A program made the translations under genes and the position numbers. A stretch of 6,472 nt of DNA from an uncultured Agathobaculum sp. GTDB lineage: Bacteria; Bacillota; Clostridia; Oscillospirales; Butyricicoccaceae. Location: the NCBI GenBank assembly GCA_944376955.1, contig CALWEB010000166.1, positions 1-6,472 on the forward strand, written 5' to 3'. The notes beneath the pieces are model-generated. The model worked only from the letters and a program-made list of their open reading frames with translations, was not told where the DNA came from and did no database searches. Positions 1 to 6,140 of the stretch are shown one piece after another (within the stretch, counting starts at the first letter, position 1; each line of letters opens with the position of its first letter).

Positions 1-12
1 GCTAATTGACTG

Positions 13-48
13 AAAAAGAACAGATGCTTTTGCGTCTGTTCTTTTTTC
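13..48 (+). terminator. Intrinsic terminator of an upstream gene outside the window
   Basis: AAAAGAACAGATGC (14-27) pairs with GCGTCTGTTCTTTT (32-45) around a TTTT loop, giving a 14-bp stem with one G-U pair. The second arm runs into a T6 tract at 42-47. The A-rich 5' arm makes it potentially active in both directions. It separates the window from whatever gene lies to the left. Confidence 0.85.
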
Positions 49-119
49 GTCTGCTGTCAAAAACAGTGATTTGGCGTTTCCGGCAGTGTTTACACTTCTT
101 TCAAATTTTCTACAAACAT

Positions 120-147
120 TAGACATATGGGTACGGTATAGTATAAC
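120..147 (+). promoter_or_regulatory. Probable sigma-A promoter for the structured RNA
   Basis: TAGACA (120-125) and TATAAC (142-147) are separated by 16 bases. An overlapping TATAGT at 137-142 is an alternative -10 but has no well-placed -35. Transcription would start near 153-155, just before the first hairpin of the candidate RNA, and would end at the terminator at 288-323. The -35 departs from consensus, so the call is moderate. Confidence 0.5.
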
Positions 148-152
148 CACAG

Positions 153-323
153 CAAGGGAACAACCCCTTTTGATATAAACTTCTTCATGGGAAGATGATT
201 CAAAATCTGTTCGGCCCTGTGGGACGGAATACCGCGCAGGCTCCCGGACAGTCCAAAGGCAAGAGGCTCAACCGCCCATTATCATAGAAAGCGTGCGCTG
301 CGGAAAACAGCGCACGCTTTTTT
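153..323 (+). ncRNA. Candidate independent structured small RNA, family unassigned
   Basis: This segment has no credible ORF but has its own promoter upstream and a strong terminator at its 3' end, so a discrete RNA of about 170 nt is expected. Visible pairings are a 5' hairpin CAAGGG/CCCTT around 153-169, and a closing helix in which TGATA (171-175) pairs with TATCA (280-284) and ATGGG (187-191) with CCCAT (275-279). Inside lies a long apical hairpin: 207-214 with 244-251, 216-221 with 235-240, and a CGG-AATA-CCG tip at 225-234. The sequence between the closing helix and the apical hairpin is a large asymmetric bubble (192-206 and 252-274). A closed stem, a wide bubble and an apical stem are the general plan of 6S RNA, and the size fits, but I cannot confirm that family from sequence. 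A leader riboswitch is less likely because the next gene has its own promoter. It could also be an unnamed clostridial RNA. Confidence 0.5.
288..323 (+). terminator. Strong intrinsic terminator ending the small RNA
   Basis: GCGTGCGCTG (291-300) pairs perfectly with CAGCGCACGC (308-317) around a CGGAAAA loop. AAA at 288-290 can extend the stem into the T6 tract at 318-323. It ends transcription about 40 bases before the -35 of the parE-like gene, so that gene is not read mainly from the RNA promoter. Confidence 0.92.
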
Positions 324-361
324 GCGAAAAAGCCGTTTTGGCTGCGCATACTGAAAAATGA

Positions 362-390
362 TTGAAAAATACAGGGAAATAGCGTATAAT
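362..390 (+). promoter_or_regulatory. Near-consensus sigma-A promoter for the topoisomerase genes
   Basis: TTGAAA (362-367) and a perfect TATAAT (385-390) are 17 bases apart, the optimal spacing. Transcription should start near 397, leaving a leader of about 44 nt before the ATG at 441. This is one of the best promoter matches in the window and implies steady expression. No clear operator overlaps it. Confidence 0.88.
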
Positions 391-424
391 AATAAAGTTA
401 TGGATGGAAGAACTTCGGAAAATA

Positions 425-436
425 GGGAGTTAAGGA
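425..436 (+). promoter_or_regulatory. Ribosome-binding site of the parE-like gene
   Basis: AAGGA at 432-436 lies only 4 bases before the ATG at 441, and GGGAG at 425-429 lies 11 bases before it. Either may pair with 16S rRNA. An in-frame TAG at 423-425 rules out a start further upstream, so ATG 441 is the first possible start. Confidence 0.6.
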
Positions 437-440
437 CGAT

Positions 441-2435
441 ATGAGCAAAGCAAAACCGGCATACGGCAACGAGAGCATTTCCTCGCTCAAGGGCGCGGAC
501 CGTGTGCGCAAGCGCCCGGGCGTCATCTTTGGCTCGGACGGGCTGGAAGGCTGCGAACATGCGGTGTTTGAGATACTGTCCAACTCGATCGACGAGGCGC
601 GCGAAGGCTTCGGTACCGAGATTGTCACCACCCGTTATGAGGATGGTTCGATCGAGGTTGCCGACCGTGGCCGCGGTATTCCGATTGAGTGGAACGAGAG
701 TGAGCAGCGATATAATTGGGAACTGGTGTTCTGCGAGCTGTATGCGGGCGGCAAATACAAAAACGACACGGGAGAAAACTATGAGTTTTCGCTCGGCCTG
801 AACGGTCTGGGCACTTGTGCGACCCAGTATTCTTCGGAATACATGGATGTAACGGTTGTGCGTGACGGTTTCGAATACAGCCTGCACTTTGAAAAGGGCG
901 AAAACAAGACGCCGACCAAGGAGGGCTTTGTGAAAAAGCCAACGGCTGCCAAAAAGACCGGCACAACCATTCGATGGAAGCCCGATCTGGAGGTGTTCAC
1001 CGATATCAACATTCCAGTTGATTATTATCTGGATACGCTCAAGCGACAGGCTGTGGTCAACAGCCATATCAAGTTCGTGCTCAAAAATCAGGTTGGCGGT
1101 AAGTTTGAGACGACCGAGTTTTTGTATCAGAACGGTATCGTGGATTATGTCACTGAGATTGCAGGGGAAAACCCGCTGACTTCGGTGCAGTTTTTGGAAG
1201 GGGAGCGGCGAGGCCGCGACCGTGCGGACAAGCCGGAATACAAAGTGAAACTGTCCTGCGCGTTTTGCTTTTCCTCTGCGGTGTCCCGCATCGAGTATTA
1301 CCACAACTCTTCGTGGCTGGAGCATGGCGGTGCGCCCGACAAGGCGGTGCGCTCGGCGTTTGTTTCAGCGCTGGATGGCTATCTCAAGCAGAACGGGAAG
1401 TATACCAAGAACGAGAGCAAGGTTACGTTTCAGGACGTGCTGGACAGCCTGGTGCTGGTGACCAACTGCTTCTCTACCCAGACTTCGTATGAGAACCAAA
1501 CCAAAAAGGCGATCACCAATAAGTTTATCCAAGAGGCGATGACCGATTTCCTCAAGCAGGGGTTGGAAATCTACTTTATCGAGAACAAAACCGAAGCGGA
1601 CAAGATTGCCGAGCAGATCTTGATCAACAAGCGCAGCCGCGAGCAGGCGGAAAAGGCGCGTCTGAATATCAAAAAAAAGCTGTCAGGCGGCATGGACTTG
1701 GCAAATCGTGTGCAGAAGTTTGTTGACTGCCGCACCAAGGACGTCACGCGCCGTGAGTTGTATATCGTCGAGGGCGATTCTGCGCTCGGTTCGGTGAAGC
1801 AGGGACGGGACAGCGAGTTTCAGGCAATCATGCCCGTGCGCGGCAAGATCCTCAACTGCCTGAAGGCGGATTACGGCAAGATTTTCAAGAACGACATTAT
1901 CACCGATCTTTTGAAAGTGCTTGGCTGTGGGGTCGAGGTACGCGGTAAGGCGGCCAAAGACTTGTCTGCATTCGATCTGGAAGCGCTGCGCTGGCGGCGC
2001 ATTATTATCTGTACGGATGCCGATGTGGATGGTTTTCAGATTCGCACACTGATCCTGACCATGTTGTACCGGCTGGTACCAACGCTGATCGAAAAGGGTT
2101 ATGTCTATATCGCGGAGTCGCCGCTCTATGAGATTACCTATCGCGACAAGAGCTATTTTGCGTTTGACGAAGGAGAAAAGGCTGCGATTCTGCAAAAGCT
2201 TGAGGGAAAAAAGGTGCTGATCCAGCGCTCTAAGGGCCTTGGCGAGAATGAAGCGGACATGATGTGGGAAACCACGATGAACCCGGAAACCCGCCGTTTG
2301 ATCCGCATCCAACCCGAGGACGCGAAGGCGACCAGCGAGATGTTTGACCTGCTGCTGGGAGACAATCTGTCGGGCCGCAAGGAGTATATTGCGGAAAACG
2401 GCGCGCAGTACCTCGATCTGGCGGATATAAGTTGA
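441..2435 (+). CDS. parE: Type IIA DNA topoisomerase subunit B (ParE/GyrB family, divergent)
   Basis: This is the 664-residue ATPase subunit of an A2B2 type II topoisomerase; ATP-driven dimerisation captures the DNA segment to be passed. The GHKL ATPase shows the general base Glu44 and Mg-binding Asn48 (EILSNSIDE), Asp75 in DRGRGIP, YAGGKY at 101-106, and a lid at 117-125. The transducer carries the QTK loop at 353-355. The TOPRIM domain has Glu444 (EGDSA) and Asp526/528/530 (TDADVDG), the metal ligands for cleavage. A C-terminal KGLGE (598-602) and LLGD complete the family pattern. The length fits Gram-positive GyrB/ParE and lacks the enterobacterial insert. Oddities against the usual consensus are Asn121 in place of the lid His, ALGSV for AGGSA after EGD, and GFQI for GSHI after the DxDxD motif. 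Position next to a subunit A gene without a GyrA box favours ParE over GyrB, and it could be annotated as either. Confidence 0.9.
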   Translation: MSKAKPAYGNESISSLKGADRVRKRPGVIFGSDGLEGCEHAVFEILSNSIDEAREGFGTEIVTTRYEDGSIEVADRGRGIPIEWNESEQRYNWELVFCELYAGGKYKNDTGENYEFSLGLNGLGTCATQYSSEYMDVTVVRDGFEYSLHFEKGENKTPTKEGFVKKPTAAKKTGTTIRWKPDLEVFTDINIPVDYYLDTLKRQAVVNSHIKFVLKNQVGGKFETTEFLYQNGIVDYVTEIAGENPLTSVQFLEGERRGRDRADKPEYKVKLSCAFCFSSAVSRIEYYHNSSWLEHGGAPDKAVRSAFVSALDGYLKQNGKYTKNESKVTFQDVLDSLVLVTNCFSTQTSYENQTKKAITNKFIQEAMTDFLKQGLEIYFIENKTEADKIAEQILINKRSREQAEKARLNIKKKLSGGMDLANRVQKFVDCRTKDVTRRELYIVEGDSALGSVKQGRDSEFQAIMPVRGKILNCLKADYGKIFKNDIITDLLKVLGCGVEVRGKAAKDLSAFDLEALRWRRIIICTDADVDGFQIRTLILTMLYRLVPTLIEKGYVYIAESPLYEITYRDKSYFAFDEGEKAAILQKLEGKKVLIQRSKGLGENEADMMWETTMNPETRRLIRIQPEDAKATSEMFDLLLGDNLSGRKEYIAENGAQYLDLADIS

Positions 2436-2588
2436 GCCGTCCAAGGGGGACGCTGTCCCCCTTAGATACGCAAAAAAAGTTCCGGAGAAACTTTTTGCGA
2501 TAACCCCCTCTCGTCTGCACGGCAGCCGAGGACGCGCCACTGCGGCGCGAGCAGTGGTATTCCATTCCGGCGAATCCGGATTGGAATA
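2436..2588. repeat. Hairpin-packed spacer between the two topoisomerase genes, probable dispersed intergenic repeat
   Basis: The spacer folds almost end to end. H1: AAGGGGGAC (2443-2451) pairs perfectly with GTCCCCCTT (2455-2463). H2: CGCAAAAA at 2469-2476 with TTTTTGCG at 2492-2499, plus GTT/AAC inside and two bulged A. H3: CCACTGC (2537-2543) with GCAGTGG (2551-2557), in competition with CGCGCC (2533-2538)/GGCGCG (2544-2549). H4: ATTCCATTCCGG (2559-2570) with CCGGATTGGAAT (2576-2587), with one T-T mismatch. No hairpin is followed by a proper T tract, so it is not a clean terminator. The sequence resembles intergenic repeats I recall from gut Firmicutes; that recognition is from memory and not checked. 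No transposase or target-site duplication is evident. Confidence 0.55.
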
Positions 2589-2608
2589 AAATGTTTAATG
2601 ATAAAAGC

Positions 2609-2625
2609 AAAAAAAAAAAAAAAAA
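2609..2625 (+). repeat. Run of 17 A at the 5' end of the parC-like gene
   Basis: Seventeen consecutive A lie between the two possible starts of the next gene (ATG 2591 and ATG 2630). Read from 2591 they encode five Lys and the start of an Asn codon. Runs of this length are prone to slippage by DNA and RNA polymerases and to length errors in sequencing, so the stated length is itself uncertain. Confidence 0.95.
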
Positions 2626-2629
2626 CAAC

Positions 2630-4846
2630 ATGGCAAAGAAGAAAAACGACGAGCCAAAAGTATATAAAGAACATCCTTCGGTTGACCAGCGTATCACGGA
2701 CACGCTGCGCGAGAATTATATGCCGTATGCGATGAGCGTCATCGTCTCCCGTGCGATTCCTGAGATTGACGGTTTCAAGCCCTCGCACCGCAAGCTGTTG
2801 TATACGATGTACAAGATGGGGCTGCTGAACGGCAACCGCACCAAGTCGGCCAACATCGTCGGCTCGACGATGAAGCTCAACCCGCATGGTGATGCGGCAA
2901 TTTACGAGACGATGGTGCGTTTGACACGCGGTAACGAGGCGTTGCTCATGCCGTTTGTCGATTCCAAGGGTAATTTCGGTAAGGTGTATTCGCGCGATAT
3001 GGCTTACGCTGCGCCGCGTTATACAGAGGCCAAGCTGGATGCGTTCTGCGCGGAGCTGTTCCGAGACATCGATACCGATGCGGTGGACTTTGTAGATAAC
3101 TACGACGGCACCATGAAGGAGCCGACCCTGCTGCCGACGACCTTTCCAAATATTCTGGTCTCGGCTAACACGGGTATTGCGGTCGGCATGGCATCCAACT
3201 TCTGCGGCTTTAATCTGGAAGAAGTGTGCCGCACAACGATCGAATGGATTAAGAACCCCGAGCATGACCTTTTGACGACGCTGCCCGCACCGGATTTCAC
3301 AACCGGCGGTGAGTTGATTTACGACGAGGACGAGATGCGTGCCATCTATGAGACTGGGCGTGGTTCGTTCAAGGTGCGCGCCAAGTGGTCATTCGATAAA
3401 AAGGACAACCTGATCGAGATCACGGAAATTCCGTATACGACCACGATTGAGGCGATTATCGATAAGATTGCAGAGCTGGCCAAAACGGGCAAACTCCGCG
3501 AGATCGCGGACGTGCGTGACGAGACCGACCTGTCCGGCCTGAAAATTGCGATCGACCTTAAGCGCGGCACCGATCCGGATAAACTGATGGCCAAGCTGAT
3601 GAAGCTGACACCGTTGATGGACAGCTTTTCCTGCAATTTCAATGTCCTGATCGGCGGTATGCCGCGTGTGCTGGGCGTGCGCGAACTGCTGGATGAGTGG
3701 ACGGCGTGGCGCACTGAGTGTGTCCGCCGCCGTGTGTTCTTTGATCTGAATAAGAAAAAGGACAAACTGCATCTGCTGCACGGTCTGGCGAAAATCCTGC
3801 TCGATATCGATAAGGCGATCCGGATTATCCGTGAGACCGAGGAGGATGCCGAGGTCATCCCCAACCTGATGATTGGCTTCGGTATTGACCAGATTCAGGC
3901 GGAATTTATTGCAGATATCCGCCTGCGTAACATCAACAAGGAATATATTCTCAAGCGCACGCAGGAGACCGAAGCGCTCGAAAAGGAGATTGCCAAACTG
4001 GAGGAAATCGTCAAATCCAAGGCCAAGATCCGCAATATCATCGTCAAGGAGCTGGAGCAGGTCATCAAAAAGTATCCGTCGCCACGCCGCACCCGTTTGG
4101 TGACCGCCGGAGCGGTGCCGGAGTTTGACGAGGAGGATCACATCGAGGATTACGCGGTGCTGCTGTTCCTGACGCGCGAGGGATATTTCAAGAAGATCAC
4201 GCCGCAGTCGTGGCGCATGTCGCAGGAGCATAAGCTCAAAGAGGGAGACGAGGTCATCTGGCAGGCCGAAACGACCAACAAGGCCGAGATCATCTTCTTC
4301 ACCAATATGCAGCAGGCATACAAGGCGCATCTGTACGATTTTGATGACTGCAAGGCATCCGTGCTGGGGGACTATCTGGCCGGCAAGCTGGGCATGGACG
4401 AAGGCGAAACGCCGGTATATGCCATGCTGCCCGGAGATTACAAGGGCAATATGGTCATCGTATTCCAAAACGGCAAGGCCGCACGCTTCTCGCTCGAGAG
4501 CTTTGAGACGAAAACCAACCGCCGCCGCCTGACCGGCGCATACTCGGCTAAGTCGCCCGCAGTGGCGTTTTTCCATCCGGTGGATGAGGAAACCGAGATC
4601 ACCATGTTCTCTACCGCAAACCGGGCGCTGACGTTCCGCGCGAATATGCTGGACATTAAGGCAAGCCGTTCCACGCAGGGCGTGCAGGCCATGGTGCTGC
4701 GCGGTAAGCATACGATTACCCACGCCTGCCGTATGGAGGAGGCAAGGCTGTCGGATAACGGCCGCTACCGCTGCCGTAGCATTCCGTCGATCGGTGCGCT
4801 GCTGACCGATGAAGACCTGCCGGAGAAGCAGATTAAGTTTGAATAA
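2630..4846 (+). CDS. parC: Type IIA DNA topoisomerase subunit A (ParC/GyrA family, divergent)
   Basis: This is the 738-residue DNA breakage-reunion subunit; it partners the upstream B subunit to pass one duplex through another. It opens with the winged-helix core (YAMSVIVSRA at 33-42, KPSHRK at 50-55, NPHGDAAIYE at 84-93). The catalytic Tyr131 is in PRYTEAKL, preceded by Arg130. The strand-passage core follows (NYDGT at 157-161, GIAVGMAS at 182-189). A coiled-coil gate at about 440-485 leads to a C-terminal domain of roughly four beta-pinwheel-like repeats (about 507-700). The GyrA box QRRGGKG is absent, so DNA wrapping and negative supercoiling are unlikely, which favours a ParC-like role. 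The start is uncertain: ATG 2630 gives a MAKKK terminus but has only poly-A upstream, while in-frame ATG 2591 adds 13 lysine-rich residues and has only a GGA at 2583-2585, buried in a hairpin. I chose 2630 on resemblance to the usual family N-terminus. Confidence 0.9.
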   Translation: MAKKKNDEPKVYKEHPSVDQRITDTLRENYMPYAMSVIVSRAIPEIDGFKPSHRKLLYTMYKMGLLNGNRTKSANIVGSTMKLNPHGDAAIYETMVRLTRGNEALLMPFVDSKGNFGKVYSRDMAYAAPRYTEAKLDAFCAELFRDIDTDAVDFVDNYDGTMKEPTLLPTTFPNILVSANTGIAVGMASNFCGFNLEEVCRTTIEWIKNPEHDLLTTLPAPDFTTGGELIYDEDEMRAIYETGRGSFKVRAKWSFDKKDNLIEITEIPYTTTIEAIIDKIAELAKTGKLREIADVRDETDLSGLKIAIDLKRGTDPDKLMAKLMKLTPLMDSFSCNFNVLIGGMPRVLGVRELLDEWTAWRTECVRRRVFFDLNKKKDKLHLLHGLAKILLDIDKAIRIIRETEEDAEVIPNLMIGFGIDQIQAEFIADIRLRNINKEYILKRTQETEALEKEIAKLEEIVKSKAKIRNIIVKELEQVIKKYPSPRRTRLVTAGAVPEFDEEDHIEDYAVLLFLTREGYFKKITPQSWRMSQEHKLKEGDEVIWQAETTNKAEIIFFTNMQQAYKAHLYDFDDCKASVLGDYLAGKLGMDEGETPVYAMLPGDYKGNMVIVFQNGKAARFSLESFETKTNRRRLTGAYSAKSPAVAFFHPVDEETEITMFSTANRALTFRANMLDIKASRSTQGVQAMVLRGKHTITHACRMEEARLSDNGRYRCRSIPSIGALLTDEDLPEKQIKFE

Positions 4847-4858
4847 ACGCAAAACAGT

Positions 4859-4889
4859 CCCGCCGCACGGTTGCTGTGCGGCGGGCTTT
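4859..4889 (+). terminator. Intrinsic terminator after the topoisomerase genes
   Basis: CCCGCCGCAC (4859-4868) pairs perfectly with GTGCGGCGGG (4876-4885) around a 7-base loop, followed by CTTTGTCTT. The stem is very strong but the T tract is interrupted. It begins 12 bases after the TAA and ends just before the -35 of the next promoter, so the aminotransferase is separately transcribed. Confidence 0.85.
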
Positions 4890-4892
4890 GTC

Positions 4893-4921
4893 TTGCGTGC
4901 GCTTTTACGCTGTGCTATAAT
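4893..4921 (+). promoter_or_regulatory. Sigma-A promoter with extended -10 for the aminotransferase
   Basis: TTGCGT (4893-4898) and a perfect TATAAT (4916-4921) are 17 bases apart. A TG at 4913-4914 gives the extended -10 TGN motif. Start of transcription would be near 4928, leaving a leader of only about 22 nt made up largely of the ribosome-binding site. Confidence 0.82.
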
Positions 4922-4928
4922 AAATTCT

Positions 4929-4940
4929 AAAGGAAAGGGG
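4929..4940 (+). promoter_or_regulatory. Ribosome-binding site deciding the aminotransferase start
   Basis: AAAGGAAAGGGG ends 9 bases before ATG 4950. An in-frame ATG at 4809 would add 47 residues, but it lies inside the parC-like gene and upstream of both the terminator and the promoter. The start at 4950 is therefore preferred. Confidence 0.85.
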
Positions 4941-4949
4941 CGATTTTTC

Positions 4950-6140
4950 ATGCTCAATCAACAGATGGCTGCGCTGGGGAACAACCGTTCCACCATCCGT
5001 GAGCTTTTTGAATACGGCAACCAGCGTGCAGCAGTGGTTGGCCGGGAAAATGTGTTTGATTTTTCGATTGGCAATCCGAATGTGCCTGCGCCGGATACGG
5101 TGCGGCAGGCAATTCTGGCAGAGGCCGCAGGGGATCCGGTTGCGTTGCATGGGTATACCTCTGCGCAGGGCGCAGCGGATGTGCGTAAGGCATTGGCGGA
5201 TGATCTCAACCGACGTTTTGGGACCTCGTACACGGGCGATAGCTTGTATCTGACCGCAGGTGCGGCGGCGGCGCTATCCTGCGCGTTTAAGGCGATTGCC
5301 TGCCCGGGGGATGAGTTTGTTGTCCTTGCACCCTATTTTCCGGAATATATTATGTTCATTGAGCGTGGCGCAGGGGCAAAATGCGTGATTGTGCCGCCGT
5401 CTATCTCGGATTTCCAAATTGACTTCGATGCACTCGAGCGGACGCTGAATGAACACACCAAGGCGGTTGTGGTCAACTCACCGAATAATCCGTCGGGCGC
5501 GGTTTACTCCGAGCAGACCGTGCAGCAGTTGGCTGCGTTATTGCGCGAGAAAGAAAAACAATATGGGCATCCGATTTATTTGGTATCGGATGAGCCCTAT
5601 CGTGAGATTGTATACGATGGTGTGCAGGTGCCGTTCGTGCCGAATTACTATGATGATACGATCGTTTGTTATTCCTACTCCAAGTCGCTTTCGCTGCCGG
5701 GCGAGCGCATCGGTTATGTGTTGGTGCCACCGCAGGCGGCCGACAGCGCTGACCTGTATGCGGCCGTGTGTGGCGCAGGCCGCGCATTGGGGTATGTGTG
5801 CGCGCCAAGCCTGTTCCAGCGTGTAGTGGCGCGCTGCGTGGGGCAGACAGGGGATCTTTCGGTGTATCAGATCAACCGTGACCTGCTATATGAAGGGTTG
5901 ACCGGCATGGGTTACACTTGCGTCAAGCCGGCGGGCGCGTTTTATCTGTTCCCGAAGACCTTGGAGCCGGATGACCGCGCATTTTGCGAGCGCGCCAAGA
6001 AATATGATTTGTTAGTGGTGCCGGGCACGGACTTCGGTGCGCCGGGCCATATGCGGATTTCTTACTGTGTACAGACTGAAACCATCCGGCGCGCGTTGCT
6101 GCTTTTTGCAGAACTCGCAAAAGAATACGGAAATGGTTAA
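4950..6140 (+). CDS. Pyridoxal phosphate-dependent aminotransferase, class I/II (fold type I)
   Basis: This 396-residue cytosolic enzyme should move an amino group between an amino acid and a 2-oxo acid through a PLP Schiff base. The fold-type I landmarks are in order: IGNPN at 40-44, Tyr69 in GYT, PLP-stacking region PYFPEY at 128-133, Asn180 in NSPNNPSG, Asp214 and Tyr217 in SDEPY, Schiff-base Lys245 in SYSKSLSLPGERIGY, phosphate-binding Arg253, and substrate-carboxylate Arg369 in HMRISYC. Length and motifs match the aspartate/alanine/aromatic aminotransferase superfamily (AspC/AspB-like). No residue I can see fixes the substrate, so I give no gene symbol; aspartate aminotransferase is a common default name. 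It has its own promoter and no partner gene in the window, so it probably serves general amino acid metabolism. No clear intrinsic terminator follows it. It is intact. Confidence 0.92.
   Translation: MLNQQMAALGNNRSTIRELFEYGNQRAAVVGRENVFDFSIGNPNVPAPDTVRQAILAEAAGDPVALHGYTSAQGAADVRKALADDLNRRFGTSYTGDSLYLTAGAAAALSCAFKAIACPGDEFVVLAPYFPEYIMFIERGAGAKCVIVPPSISDFQIDFDALERTLNEHTKAVVVNSPNNPSGAVYSEQTVQQLAALLREKEKQYGHPIYLVSDEPYREIVYDGVQVPFVPNYYDDTIVCYSYSKSLSLPGERIGYVLVPPQAADSADLYAAVCGAGRALGYVCAPSLFQRVVARCVGQTGDLSVYQINRDLLYEGLTGMGYTCVKPAGAFYLFPKTLEPDDRAFCERAKKYDLLVVPGTDFGAPGHMRISYCVQTETIRRALLLFAELAKEYGNG

Noticed and set aside
220..255. T-box-like string ACCGCG near 231-236
   Set aside because: The conserved TGGNACCGCG context is absent, the bases form a local hairpin with CGG at 225-227, and the following gene has its own promoter after a terminator.
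153..323. SRP RNA, tmRNA, RNase P or tRNA
   Set aside because: None of the hallmark sequences (GGAAGGAAGCAGCC, the tRNA-like end with T-loop, RNase P conserved cores) are present.
866..880. Loss of the aminocoumarin-contact Arg in subunit B
   Set aside because: On careful alignment the E. coli GyrB Arg136 position corresponds to Arg141 in VVRDG, which is conserved; an initial mis-register had suggested Ser.
2469..2499. Intrinsic terminator after the parE-like gene
   Set aside because: The T residues belong to the stem arm and no T tract follows it. Read-through to the partner subunit is more likely, although partial termination cannot be excluded.
2588..2629. Retroelement-like poly-A tail after an inserted repeat
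   Set aside because: The spacer hairpins followed by A17 look superficially like this, but there is no target-site duplication and no reverse transcriptase, and bacterial repeats are not normally mobilised this way.
4809..4949. 47-residue N-terminal extension of the aminotransferase from ATG 4809
   Set aside because: It overlaps the end of the parC-like gene and would be read through a terminator and the -35/-10 of the promoter. ATG 4950 has a strong ribosome-binding site and matches the usual family start.
3389..4957. Minus-strand open frame of 522 codons opposite the parC-like gene, and similar ones at 282-1325, 1683-2540 and 2462-3265
   Set aside because: They lie antisense to genes with clear catalytic motifs, show no recognisable domains or ribosome-binding sites, and are expected from the GC-rich codon pattern of the real genes.
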